Part shown: positions 48,601-60,660 of the stretch, in pieces
Numbering within the stretch: the first letter of the stretch is position 1
How the letters are laid out: each line of letters opens with the position of its first letter
Position numbers and translations under genes: made by a program
Assembly (NCBI GenBank): GCA_036346355.1
Contig: CM070590.1
Span: forward strand, 40,209,749 to 40,273,748
Length of the DNA stretch: 64,000 nt
Source: Rhipidocladum racemiflorum
Taxonomy: Eukaryota; Streptophyta; Magnoliopsida; Poales; Poaceae
Direction: 5' to 3'
The notes under the pieces: generated by a model
What the model was told of the DNA's origin: nothing
Seen by the model: only the letters and a program-made list of their open reading frames with translations
Database searches by the model: none

Positions 48601-49669
48601 TGTGATAATGTAATCACACATGAGTACTATATAGGCTCTTTCGATATGATTTTTTGTGTATATTTGGAAGTCGTTGTGCCTGTTAGGGGACTCTTTGTAA
48701 ACTTGATGTAAAAAGGAGTTTTCGGGCCATAGCTGAATGTGTATGAACTTACAAGGTCATAAACTTAATAGGTTGGAATACATTGGTTCGGACTAGATTT
48801 GTCACTAATGTGCCAAGTGGGCTTTGCACCTTGGTTTGGCCCCTAACGAAAGTTTCCACCGAGGGACTATATAAAGGGAGTACGTGATGTCTAGCGGATG
48901 CAACTATCATACCACCACATCAACCGAAACCCTAGCTGTCACTGCTCAAGCCATGCCGTGTGTGCTGGTTCTAGTACATCGACAACCGCCTGAGGATGAT
49001 CGACGACCGCTCCAAGACGCGCGCTTCATTGAATTGGGCTACATTAACTCTCTGTCTGCTGCACTACGCGTCTAGTAGTAACTATCTATAATCTCTTACT
49101 TACTTGTCTTTCTGGTTTACGTGGTAAAATTTTTTAATTTGAGCTAATGGACCCTACCCATGTATAAAACTCAAGATACACAACCACAAAATAGCTTGTA
49201 CCAAAACTCCCCATAATATCAAAATCCCAATATGTATAAACTTTCTGGGAGTAATATTGAGATTATTCTAGAAGTTGTCTTCAACTCATTGAACAATCAA
49301 CACTAATAACGTATATTTCTGTCAGTTCATTTCCTAAAATTTAGCAAGCAAAGGTCCCAGATTGGCACTATATTGATGGATCGACGTGGCGCCTCACAAG
49401 CCGGGTGTGGGTGTGTGCGTGCGCATGTGGTATGTGTTTGTATTTCGACTGTTTCTTGTTCTTTAATAAATACCAGAGCTTCTTGCCAATCTTAAAAAAA
49501 ATCACATCATAAATGTTGATTTTTGTAGATGGCAAGTGCTTTTATGCGTCACTATTTGAATGCTGCACAAATATTAAAGCTTGAATGAAGATAAATAATA
49601 ATTATTTACTTCTTCGTTTGCTTCAAAATTTGTGTAATTTATATTAAGAGAGTGATACATAGATACACT
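48601..49669 (+). repeat. Direct repeat unit 2 (putative LTR)
   Basis: Starts TGTGATAATG and ends ACATAGATACACT, where a family A-type LTR begins. Eight bases before it (48593-48600) read TGGTATCG, similar to the start of a tRNA-Met primer site. If the CACTA-like element is removed, unit 1, this stub and unit 2 are contiguous: possibly LTR, primer-site stub, LTR with the whole interior deleted. The ORF at 48884-49075 is not supported by unit 1. Confidence 0.6.
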
Positions 49670-51431
49670 TGTAACACTCCGGCTACCAAACATAGACTAA
49701 ACAACATCTAAATACCACAATTAAACACAAATTACAGCAAAGGCGCACATGCTAAAAACCGAAATTTCGGCAACATCTCCTTTGTTTTATCATGATTTGA
49801 ACGATAGCAGTATCATAGCAAAATATTTCATAACATAAGACATCTACAGCAGCAATATATAACGGATAAAACATCATCATAAACAATTAAACCAAAACCA
49901 ACCACACAAACATCTATAGCTCAGCAAAGAAGATCAACAGCACATTAAAATTATTCCATACACCTAGTTCAGGGCACTATTATTATGATCATGACTCAAG
50001 GTTGGTAAATGTGACTGGAACTACGTGAAGATGTGTAGCTAATGCCCTTTCCCACATGCCGGTGTCGTGGTACCTAAAAAAAACAACATAAACACAAGCG
50101 TGATTTCATCACTCAGCAAGTATATTGCAATGGAACATACAAAAACAATTACATGGCTACAGCAACTAACATCATGTATATCATCTCATTCATGTTCACA
50201 AATCATTATCATCATCATTATGTATGCAATGTGATGCGATGCGATGCTCATATCTCCTTGGAAACTCATACCGGTATGGTTGAGTACACACCCGTCGGTG
50301 TGCACCCTCTCCCCCCTTCCATCCCGAAGATGGAGGGTGCCTACTCCTCGCTTCCGTTCTGCGGTGAATGGAATCACGATGTAGGACTTACTCATTGGCT
50401 CTCCTGAATAGTCATAACTTTCTCACCGACCTTCCCCGGACTAGTTATGACTTTCTCACCGCCCGAGACATGTAACATGCCATGTATGCAAATATGCCAA
50501 CAACATCAATAACTTGTACATTAACACATGGCATCATAACATAGTAAACATGCTCATCAAAACATTGGCAATCATTAAAGCATGGCAAGTGATCATATAA
50601 TATAATCAATTTCATCTATTGTCATTATACCCACTGAAAGGTATTGGAATTTCGCGTTCTTTATACCCACTGAAAGGTATTGAAATTATCTACAACTTCT
50701 TCAACAGGCGGCCAACCAAATTCAGAATCTAAATTGGCGAAAAAATGAACCTAGAGTCATTTGCTCATCTTTGCCGAAACAGAGAATGTGGCAACTCCTA
50801 GATTTCATCTAATCTACTCAATTTCAGCACCACCAATTGATTTAAAAACTTTATAATCACCCTTATAACAGTACCTAGACCAATCCCAAGGATTCCCATG
50901 GCCATACCTTCGCCCGACGCAAGAAAACCCAATAGATCTCCGCCCGGTTCGCGCGATCTCCTTCCTCGCTCCAATCCCGCAAGATCTCCTCGTCGCGGAG
51001 CGCTCGAACGGATGGATCTTCGAGGTGCTGAGGTGGGGAACTCCCCTAGGGGAAGCAAGGGAGGTGGAGAGGTGGTGGAGCAATGGGGAGCAATGGGGGA
51101 GGTGGAGGCGCCACAAGGAGGAGGTGGGGAGGTGTGGGAGGCGGCTAGGGCACTTGGGGGCGCAAGGGGTAGGGGTGGACACCTAAAGGGGCTGGGGGAG
51201 GCCCCCAACCAGGTCTCCTACTCCTATTTGGACTCAAACTCCATCCCATCAAAGCCCACGACCCTTTCCTTTAGGCCCAAACTCCCCTGGAAAGGCCCAA
51301 ACTCCCGGAAACGTCCCGGAAATGCAAATAAACCTCAAACCGTATGGTTTTAACCTCCAATTCCATATTTCATAAAGTTTTTGACCTTAACATTCACCTT
51401 AAATAATGTCACACCATTCCGTAGTGTCACA
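49670..51431 (-). mobile_element. 3' LTR of element D (family A)
   Basis: 1762 bp, TGTAACACTCCGG to GTAGTGTCACA on the plus strand, followed by a polypurine tract complement. It lacks the palindrome found in two other copies, and has a partial duplication of TATACCCACTGAAAGGTATTG (about 50625 and 50663). G-rich tract at 51026-51205. Confidence 0.85.
51026..51205 (+). repeat. G-rich tract in the D LTR
   Basis: Repeated GAGGTGGGGAGG- and GGGGGAGG-like runs on the plus strand; equivalent of the tracts in the other family A LTRs. Confidence 0.55.
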
Positions 51432-51444
51432 TTCTTCCCCCCTT
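51432..51444 (-). other. Polypurine tract of element D
   Basis: On the minus strand AAGGGGGGAAGAA directly before the LTR start TGTGACAC. Also found at the same place in E. Confidence 0.85.
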
Positions 51445-54400
51445 CAACAGGATTCGACCAGAATCCGAGACCACGCCACTCGCAAACAACCAAATCAACG
51501 GGAGTTATGGTTCCTCCTCGAGAACACTCTTAGAAGCTCCTACGATTTGCACCACCAACACTCAGAGGCAAGGAGCTAAGGATCAAAGACTGATAGCTCT
51601 AAAGATAACTCACATTCAAAACTTGCCAGAATTCTTACTCAACACTGAAACACAAAAACACTCACATACGGCCTCAGCAAAACCCAAGCGGTAGGTTAAA
51701 GTCCCCAAACAGACCACGAAATAAAACGGTCTCACACTCCTCATTCCTTGCACTCCTTGGCACTAAAGTGCCTGATCCATTTAACCAAAGCCACTCTCCA
51801 GAAGGACATGGTACCAACTTCTAGATCTATCTTCTGCCCCCACGCACAAAAGTGATTCACGTCTCAACCTCTCAACTGTGGTTCGTCGTATTGAAGACGA
51901 CGCAAACCAAGTGAGACACAACACTCTAAGATCGGCGACAAAAGATCCAATATTCTTCAAAAACAGAAAGCAATTACTAGCAACCACCAAGTGGTCCACT
52001 AATATTTGGATCAACTCTACCGAGGAACACCTCAATGACATTTCTCCAAGAAAGTTTGAATTGGGTCATACCCAACCTTCCTTTTACTCTTCACCTCCAA
52101 ACTACTTACGATCAACCCCTAGCAACGCCTAATATCTTATGTCATTACCAAACCACACTAAATTTTCCTTTCTTAGAAGGTCTCGCTCTCGCATTCTTCC
52201 TTTCAAAGAATCAGAACAAGAGGTACAATCATTGAGTAAGCTCAACCCAAACCCATGAACCCAAACTGATCCACAAACAACAACTCGAACTCCAAAGCAC
52301 TAAAAGCCACTTTGCAAAGAATTCGACAATAACCAAAGAGCATTCATTTTAACTTCCTAAGCCAAGATGCAAGGGAAACACAAATCTCCTACACCACAAC
52401 CAACATACCAGAAATTCTTCATTCTTTCATACTAGAAAGAATTGGACATCTCGATTCATGACATGAATGCACACCTTTCAAGAGCACTCCGGATTAGTCA
52501 TATAACCATTTATGACTTTCTCATCGACCTGGCTCACCGACTCCTTTATGATTAACATATATAAACAATGTCATGTTTACTTTTCACCATTCATTCATCA
52601 TGTAACAACACTACCGAATAGTCATTCACAAGACGACTTCTTCCTCTGTATCACATGAATAAAACTCGAATAACATCGAGGATTGCGCAAATTCATATAA
52701 ACTATGTCGGCGACATAGTTAACGATGAGCACCACATCGTATAAAACCCCACCAATTATATAAACATAAACTTGCAAAAAATCTATTTTTAACAAAAATC
52801 AAATTTTTGGAAAATAACATCGACTCCAAAGTCAAACATCTGCACACACAACCGCCACAAATTTTTTCTCGTAAGAAAGGAAACTCATTCCCAAAAGAGA
52901 ACTCTTAGTAACCAAATTCACTTATGAAACACTCATATAATCCACCTTTTGAAGCACTATAAAACATCACACACATCATGCAAATAAATCCAACTCTAGT
53001 CAAAAGAGTTACAAATTAAATCTCAAGAATTTCCAACACAACCCACTATGTCCATCTGCTTCCTTTGAAATTAATTCCAAAGATAATTCAGTCACGAATC
53101 TGAAGGGGCGCGATCCACTCAAAGGCTTTTGGGTGTAAATCCATACTCATAGTGCAAACTAAACAAGTTAGCCAAATCCAAAGGTTGGCATTAATCACTA
53201 CGAGTTTTAGGGAAACTCTGAAACACAACAGAAGAAACACTTCGACCAAAAGTATTCAACCAAAATAGCAATCAACCAAACCAGTCCAAAAGGTTTTAGA
53301 CACAGGCTCAGGATGAAACCCACCATATCTAGTATTCCACTATACTTACCATTTAAGCATTCAATAATCACTATTTACTCATCAAAAGAGTCCAACCGGA
53401 TTTAACAAAATTTATATAACAATTTCTTTCTCTAGTTACCATTCCCAACACTTTTAATTAAGGTTTAAGATGCCTATCACAAAGGCACCCAACCAAGACT
53501 ACGTTGACATGATCCCCACGGATCACCAAATCATATAACAACGTATTCTATATTTCAAACACAGTACTTCACCAGTTACTTGAGCAAGGTCAACCTATCA
53601 ATTTTATACCATCCATACATCAAAATCTTGACAATTGAAACTTGTTCAATCAATAAAATGACTTCAACAAATAAATAATATCTCTACAAGATAAAATTCG
53701 TAAATACGATTCTAAGATATGCATTCATTAAGATTAAAATCTTGCATCATGATTATTATCCATTGTTCATCCCATCACCACATGTACTCGACATAAAACC
53801 ATAGTTTTACACTTTTCTTCTATTGGATCAATGGTTTCCAACAATTAACAACACTACCAAAGCATCAATATCAATTCCTTGCATAATCATCAATCAACAA
53901 CATTGCTTTTAGCTACCTTACACATAGGTTGCAACAAAATTGTCACTACACAGCATACTCCAACTATTAAATTAGATTTAATAAGTTCGATCAGCACAAT
54001 GTTCTTAACAACATCATTAACAATAAGTCTTATGTCCTCTCAATTGAAATCAATACTAACATTGTAGAGACACAACTACATACTCCCAAATATACTAGTA
54101 GTTTGCAACAACACAAAAAGCAACTCTGATCAACTTCCAAATTAGAGTCACTAGTCAACACGATTAAATTTCTCTATTAATTCATTTGATTAGAACATCT
54201 TTAAACAACCAACAAAGTTTCTTTAACAATAACCGCAGTCTACTTCATCTTAATGTTTAATCATGCATCAGGGTTTAAAACTTTAAACATAATCGAGGAT
54301 CAAAAGCACTTCTTAGGCAAGGCAACAGATTCTAAGCATGTACATTAACACATTTAATCATTCCCACTATGAGGTACTCTACATCTAGAGGTTCATTTAA

Positions 54401-54762
54401 TCTTAAGCTAAAGGTAACAATTACACCTAGTTGATTCAACTCGCAAATTAACTAAGGAGTACATCATTTCCATAAACCACATTGTTACATACTACATAAC
54501 ATGCTAAACAACAATTTTCACTTTTAACAAGTTATTTCAGTCAAACGAATACTTACTTTATTTGCAGCATTTTTCTTTTAATACTCAACCAAAACTCACA
54601 AAGAAGCTTGACTCTCAAAGTTGCAATAGGACATGACTCCAAAACACATTTCAATCTTAAAGACTCCCACAGGAGGGAACCAAGCATTCAAGTAAACCTT
54701 TACGGACAAAGGCACAACACATAAATCGACACAACTTAACTTTTTACACACGCTTCAATAAC
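51445..54762 (-). mobile_element. Non-coding interior of element D
   Basis: 3.3 kb, A-rich on the plus strand, without any reading frame that resembles gag or pol. The first bases after the tract (CAACAGGATTCGACC) match E, then the two diverge completely. The far part (54180-54757) matches the family A leader. It is interrupted at 54762 by E and would continue beyond E, outside the window. The segment 52490-52560 resembles a piece of the family LTR. I see no conserved short ORF. Confidence 0.7.
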
Positions 54763-56072
54763 TGTAACACCCCGGCATCTAGTATGCCTGAATGCTACCA
54801 AACATGAGCTAAACAACATCTAAATACCATGAATTAAGGTAAATTACAGCAAAGGAGTGAATGCTAAAACCCGAAATTTCGGCAGCATCTCCTTTGTTTT
54901 AACATGAATTGAAGGAGCAACAACAGTATAGCAAAATAAGGCAATATGAGAGACATCTAAAACAACAATTATTCAAGACTTAACGACAATATAAGTCTAA
55001 CATCAAGCACTTAATGCCTCCAAGTGTCAAATGAACAAATAAACTCTCATATACTAAAGCTAAACATTGAAGCAATGATCATCACACTTAATTTATTATC
55101 AAATTAATGGAATGACTTGTGGAATCATTATGGTGAAGCTACGTGTGGGCGTATGACTATTTCCCTTCCCCGCATGCCGTTCTCATGGTACCTAAAACAA
55201 CAAGAAAACACAAGCGTGAGTTCGAAACTCAGCAAGCATATTGCAATGGACAACAAGATCAATAACATGGCAATAACATCTCTCATCATGTATGTCATCT
55301 CATTCATGAATACTTAACAATATCATCCTCATTATGTATGCGATGTAATGCAATGCTCATGTCTCCTTGGAAACTCATACCGGTATGGTGGAGTGCACAC
55401 CCGTCGGCATGCACCCTTATCCCCCTTCCATCCCGAAGATGGAGGGTGCCTATCACTCGCTTCCATTCACCTCGGTGAAGGAATCACGATGTAGGAATTA
55501 CGCAAAAGAATAGCCCGGACTAGTCATAACCGTTCTCACCGACCCTACCGGAATAGTTATGACTTATCTCACCGGCCGGCCATGAAAATATGCCATGTAT
55601 GCAAAATGGACAGCAACGTATACATAAATAGAAATATTGCATATCAACACATGGAATCTCAACATATAGGACCATTTTCAACAATCGGCGGTAACCGTTC
55701 AAAACATGGCATGTGAATCTTTTATCAACAACAAGCATTTTTAATCATGGCATGAGGACAACATATCATTGACAACATTTAAATCATGGCCTAAGGACAT
55801 CCTATCAAATATAACATGTAATTCATGGCAAGACAACATGTTATCTATTTCAAATTCTATCAAGCAATTCTAGCAACACGTATAGCATACAATCCACACA
55901 ACACACTTGCCTTCAACCACGGGCAACGGAGTGACGAGAGGTTGAGGGCACTCCCGGAGGCACACCACCTGTAAACACGTGCCACACATTCAAATCGAGT
56001 CCACAAAACAGCACACATATAACCCACTACCCCGACTTCGCTTACAACTCCTAAAATCAGAAAACAGCAAAT

Positions 56073-56089
56073 CTGTCCCGTCGGGACAG
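56073..56089. repeat. Perfect palindrome in the E LTR
   Basis: CTGTCCCGTCGGGACAG, identical to 42654-42670. Confidence 0.7.
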
Positions 56090-56635
56090 CAGCATTCCAA
56101 CGGGCATAACTTCTGTTCTAGCACTCCAAATTGAATAAACGAGTACATCCTCGCGTAGCTTATGAAATTTCCCAACTTTTTCTAGTTATATGGAAAGACT
56201 GATTCGGACTCTAAAATTGTTTAATCTACAGATTACCGTGATCTGTTCCAATCACATCACAGATTTTAACACGCTCGGTAAAACAGCCATAACTTTCAAA
56301 CGGCTGGGCGGAATTTCACGTTATTTATATGCGCGGAAAGATAATGAAATTCTCTACAACTTCTTAAAAGTCCGTACGGTCATATTCCAAATCTAAATTG
56401 GCGAAAACAGGAACCCTAGGTCGACTGCTCATGCTGTCCCAAAACAGAGACGTGGCAACATCTAGATCTAACCCAAATTACTCAAATCCAGCACCACTAA
56501 TTGATCTAAAAACTTGATAATCACCTTAATAACAGTACCTAGATCAACCCAGGGAACCCCATGATCATACCTTTGCCCGACGTACAAAACTCCAATAGAT
56601 CTCCTCGCTCCTCGCTCCACGGACGGATCCACGAG

Positions 56636-56820
56636 GAAGCAGGGGTGGGGAGGCCACCCTAGGGCAGCAAGGGGGTGGAGGAGAGGTGGAGATGTGGAGA
56701 GGTGGAGAGGAGGGAGAGCAAGGGGCGCACGGCCACACAAGGGGGGAGGGGCGGCTAGGGCAAGGGAGGGATGGTGGGGGCGCACACAAGGGTGGGGTGG
56801 GCGCAATAAGGGCAGGAGGG
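56636..56820 (+). repeat. G-rich tract in the E LTR
   Basis: Runs of G3-G5 spaced by short loops on the plus strand, antisense to the E transcript. Confidence 0.6.
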
Positions 56821-57071
56821 CCCCCTTTTACCAGCCCCTAATCTGAATCCTAGTCCTAAATGGACTCATAATCCATCCCACCAAAGCCCACAACCCCCAT
56901 TTTAGGCCCAATTTCCCCCGGAAAGGCCCAAACCCCGAAAACGGACCGAAAACGGCACGAAAACGTTATTAACCTCCAAATCCTATGGTTTTAACCTTAT
57001 TACCGCAACTCATACTGTTTTTGACCTTATCATGCACATTAAATACGGTTTCGACACTCCGTGGTGTCACA

Positions 57072-57084
57072 TTCTTCCCCCTTC
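57072..57084 (-). other. Polypurine tract of element E
   Basis: On the minus strand GAAGGGGGAAGAA before the LTR start TGTGACACCACGG. Confidence 0.88.
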
Positions 57085-57157
57085 AACAGGATTCGACCTC
57101 GAATCTAAACGCACCAATATGCAACCCAGCAAAACCGAAGATAGCTAGGTTTTCACA

Positions 57158-57660
57158 TCACATACCTGAGGCGAAAAGCTCGGGATACTTCTCGCGCATG
57201 CGAGACTCCAGCTCCCAAGTCGCTTCTCTCTCGGTCTGATGTGACCACAAAACTTTAACGAACTTGAGCGTCCGGTTCTTCATCACTCGCTCTGAAGTCC
57301 CCAGAATTTTCACAGGACGGGACTCGAAGGTGAGGTCCTGCTCAAGCACTAATGGTTCCAACGGAACCACCAACTCCGGATCATGCAAGTATTTCCTCAA
57401 CATCGAGACATGGAACACATTATGCACACCTTGCATGGATTACGGTAGCTCAGACGATAGGCCAATCTACCAACTCGAGGCGATGATAGGAAAAGGCCCA
57501 ACATACCTCGGTGAGCTTTTCTTTGGTGCCAAACGCACCACACCCTTGGTGGGAGATACTCGCAAAATGCGCTATCGCCCACCTCAAACTCCAAGTCTCG
57601 TGCGCCTCACATCAGCATAGCTTTTACATGCGCTCTGCGCTGCGAGAAGGTTCTACCGTA
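57158..57660 (-). pseudogene. Element E integrase C-terminus and chromodomain
   Basis: The open stretch 57436-57158 carries GVHNVFHVSMLRKYLHDPEL (integrase end), LEQDLTFESRPVKILGTSER and VKVLWSHQTEREATWELESR, closing with REKYPELFASGM. This is a chromodomain of the Tekay type, with the conserved V.WS...EATWE strand. Upstream (57594-57397) FEVGDSAFCEYLPP and later blocks correspond to the GPY/F-like integrase region, in a shifted frame. The stop codon lies 74 bases from the polypurine tract. Confidence 0.85.
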
Positions 57661-57689
57661 CCTCATACGTGATCGGCAGTCCATCGAAC

Positions 57690-58471
57690 TCAATCCGGTC
57701 CAAGAATCGCTCTCTCGCCCACTGCATCCCAACAAAGTGGCGATCTGCACTTCGGCCATACGATTACCTCATAAGGAGCAGCCGGATCTTTGGAATGATG
57801 GCTGTTATTGTAAGCAAACTCCGCAAGAGGCAAATGATCCTCCCAGCTACCTTTCCAAGCCATCACACAGGCCCTGAGCATGTCTTCCAAAGTCTGGATG
57901 GTACGCTCAGACTGCCCATCCGTCTGAGGGTGAAAGGCGGTACTAAGGCGAAGCTGCGTACCCAAAGCACTCTGCAAACTCTCCCAGAACTTGGAGACAA
58001 ACTTCGCATCCCGATCAGAAATAAAGGTCTTGGGTACACCATGCAATCTCACAATCTCCCGCACATAGATGGGAGCCAACTCGCTCGCTGAATTGGTGGT
58101 GCGGATAGGAATGAAATGCGCAGACTTGCTGAGACGGTCCACCACAACCCAAACAGCATCCTTCTCTCGTGGTGTGCGAGGTAGGCCAACCACGAAATCC
58201 ATGGAGATGTCATCCCATGGCCACACAGGAATCTCCAATGCATTTGCAATGCAGGCCAGGCGGGACACTTATGCTCAGCCTTGATCTTCTGACAAATCCC
58301 ACAAGATGCCACATACTTGGCAATATCCACTCTCATTCTTTTCCACCAGAAATTCTTTTTCAAGTCCCTGTACATCTTGGTTTCCCCAGGATGGACCGTG
58401 TATGGGGTGCGATGAGCTTCTTTCAGAATGTCCTCTTTCACTTGGGATTTCTGAGGCACGCACAGACGGCC
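57690..58471 (-). pseudogene. Element E integrase core
   Basis: The zinc-binding N-terminus reads HRTPYTVHPGETKMYRDLKK (58420-58360), with CGICQKIKAEH completing H2C2. The catalytic core shows ISMDFVVGLPRTP (first Asp), FISDRDAKFVSKFW (second Asp) and STAFHPQTDGQSERTIQTLE (Glu). A frameshift separates zinc finger and core near 58270, and another lies near 57770 after FAYNNSHHS. Would integrate E cDNA. Confidence 0.88.
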
Positions 58472-59119
58472 CTAAAACCTCAAAGCTCCCACATCATCAA
58501 CGGTAAAGTCTCCCGACTTGCCATCCTCAAGGCGTTTCCTCGCCAGCTGGAGCAAACGATCATGCTGCTGTGCCTCCCGCACACGCTCGGGAATCGCTGA
58601 CTCAAGAATCAATTGAGTTTTAGCTTGCACGGTCCCCGCAAAGTAGTAGGAGACCCCCAAATGCTCAAAATCAGCAACAAGACAATCAACAACAGGGGGC
58701 ACAGTCTTGCGACTGAGAGCGTCGGCCACCACATTTGCCTTCCCCGGATGATACTGGATAGTAAGGTCATAATCTTTTATCAATTCTAGCCACCTCCTCT
58801 GCCTCAAGTTCAAATCTTTCTGAGTAAAGATGTACTTGAGGCTCTTGTGATCAGTGAAAATATCACAAGACTCGCCGTACAGGTAATGCCTCCATATCTT
58901 TAATGCAAACACCACAACGGCTAGCTCAAGGTCATGCGTGGGATAGTTCTGCTCATGCTTTTTCAGCTGCCTCGATGCATAAGCAATCACCTTGCCATCT
59001 TGCATGAGCACACAACCAAGTCCCAAACGAGAAGCATCAGAATAAACAGTGAAGTGCTTCCCCGGCTCGGGAAGGGTAAGAACGAGGAAGCGATCACTAA
59101 CTTCTCCTTCAACATACAA
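58472..59119 (-). pseudogene. Element E RNase H domain
   Basis: Open for 215 codons. TVYSDASRLGLGCVLMQDGK holds the first catalytic Asp, LELAVVVFALKIWRHYLYG the Glu helix and IFTDHKSLKYIFTQ the next Asp. NVVADALSRKT closes the domain. It removes the RNA strand during reverse transcription. The frame stops at 58472 with a TAG in the position of a sense codon (RF-stop-GRLCVPQ); the same frame continues beyond as integrase. The N-terminal side is joined to reverse transcriptase through a frameshift near 59119. Confidence 0.9.
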
Positions 59120-60294
59120 AGCGTGCTCACACTGTATGCAGTCCTTTGAAATTTCATCCCCTTCGAGTCACCATGCGAAAGTGGCTTGGCAATGATAGAA
59201 AAATCCTGCACAAAACGCCGATAGTAGCCAGCCAACCCAAGGAAACTACGGACCTCTTTGACATTGGAAGGCCTCTTCCAACCCAAAACTTCTGATACTT
59301 TGCTAGGATCTACAGATATGCCCTTTGGATTGATGATGTGGCCAAGAAAACCCATACGAAATCCAGAACTCGCACTTTTTCAGCTTAGCAAAGAACTGAT
59401 TCTCCCTCAAGGTGCTCAACACAAGCCTCAAATGCCGATCATGCTCCTCTTCTGATTTAGAGTAAACCAGAATGTCATCGATGAACACTACAACAAACTC
59501 ATCAAGGTACTTGTGTAGCATACTGTTCATCGCCTCCATAAAGACAAAGAGAGCATTAGTTAGTCCAAAAGACATAACTTTAAATTCATAATGCCCGTAC
59601 CTAGTGGAGAAAGCAGTCTTCTCAATGTCCTGCTCCCTCACACGGATCTGATTATACCCCGACTGAAGATCAATCTTGGAGAACACCTTTGCTCCCTTCA
59701 GTTGGTCAAACAGATCCTCGATGCGAGGTAAAGGATACTTGTTCTTGACTGTCACTTGATTAAGAGCACGATAATGAATGCACATACGCCAACTTCCATC
59801 CTTCTTCGAAACGAAGAGGACGGGTGCTCCCCATGGCGAAACGCTACGCCGAATAAAGCCCTTGGCCAACAGATCCTCCAACTGCTTTTTCAACTCATCT
59901 TGAAAAGGACGAGCCAGGCGGTATGGAGAGATAGAAATAGGTCGAGTGTCCGGAACAAGATCAATACGAAACTCCACATTCCTCACAGGAGGTAAACCAG
60001 GCAGCTCGTCAGGGAACACATCAACAAACTCCTTTACTACAGGAATCTCCTTAATGGAAACTGAAGAACATGGCTTCTCAGACAAGGTCATGAGGAAACC
60101 CAAATGCCTCAAACGGCGACCAGAAAACAAACTAGTGAAAGCAAAGACGGAACTGGAAGGTATACCACCCTGAAAGGTCAACTCTACTCCTGACGGGGCC
60201 TGCAAGGCAACCGTCTTCCAGAAACAACATATCTTGGCACGGTACTGATGAAGCCAGTCCATGCCCAAAATGACATCAAAAGGAGCCAACTGGA
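59120..60294 (-). pseudogene. Element E reverse transcriptase
   Basis: REFVDVFPDELPGLPP-type linker (KEFVDVFPDELPG), then LAKGFIRRSVSPWGAPVLFV, KDGSWRMCIHYRALNQVTVK, KIDLQSGYNQIRVREQD, YGHYEFKVMSFGLTNA and FIDDILVYSK, whose two Asp are the catalytic pair. The first stretch is open from 60358 to about 59350. A frameshift then leads to GFLGHIINPKGISVDPSK and KEVRSFLGLAGYYRRFV (59355-59150). IHYRAL in place of the usual IDYRAL is a likely mutation. Confidence 0.92.
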
Positions 60295-60660
60295 TCACCA
60301 TAAGATTGGCGAAGAAAACCTCATCATCAATGGCAATGGTGCAACCCGGGCAAACCAAGGAACTGCAATCAAACCCCCAGGAGAACGGACTAGCACAGAC
60401 TCAGAAATCCGCTGAACTCCTAACTTACCTCTACTAGCAAACTCCGACGCCATAAAAGAATAGGATGCTCCGGAATCAAACAAAACAAAGGCATCAACGG
60501 AATCCACGAGCAGAGTAACTGAGACCACCTCTGGATGCCCGGCTGACTCGACGGTCGGCAAAGCGTACACTCCTGGTGGCGCCGGAACAGAAGAGCCACG
60601 ACTCGGTGATGCCCCAGCAGAGCTGGGGCGGAGGAGGCAAGCGAGGAGGAAGCGGGCAGT
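60295..60660 (-). pseudogene. Element E aspartic protease
   Basis: VFVLFDSGASYSFMASEFA-like block (AFVLFDSGASYSFMASEFA, about 60490-60430) contains the catalytic DSGA. RISESVLVRSPGG follows. The frame then changes and FDVILGMDWLHQYRAKI appears in the reverse transcriptase frame (60275-60225). It processes Gag-Pol. About 150 codons upstream are Pro/Ala/Ser-rich linker. Confidence 0.85.

Larger units (their letters stand above)
54763..57071 (-). mobile_element. 3' LTR of element E
   Basis: 2309 bp with TG...CA ends. The first 188 bases (plus-strand left end) can be compared with the 5' LTR: five differences, no indels. Contains the palindrome at 56073-56089 and the G-rich tract at 56636-56820. 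Confidence 0.9.

Noticed and set aside
44560..49669. Complete Copia element
   Set aside because: No gag, integrase, reverse transcriptase or RNase H sequence lies between the direct repeats.
51878..52132. 84-codon ORF in the D interior
   Set aside because: No domain, no support in other copies, and an overlapping frame of similar length on the other strand.
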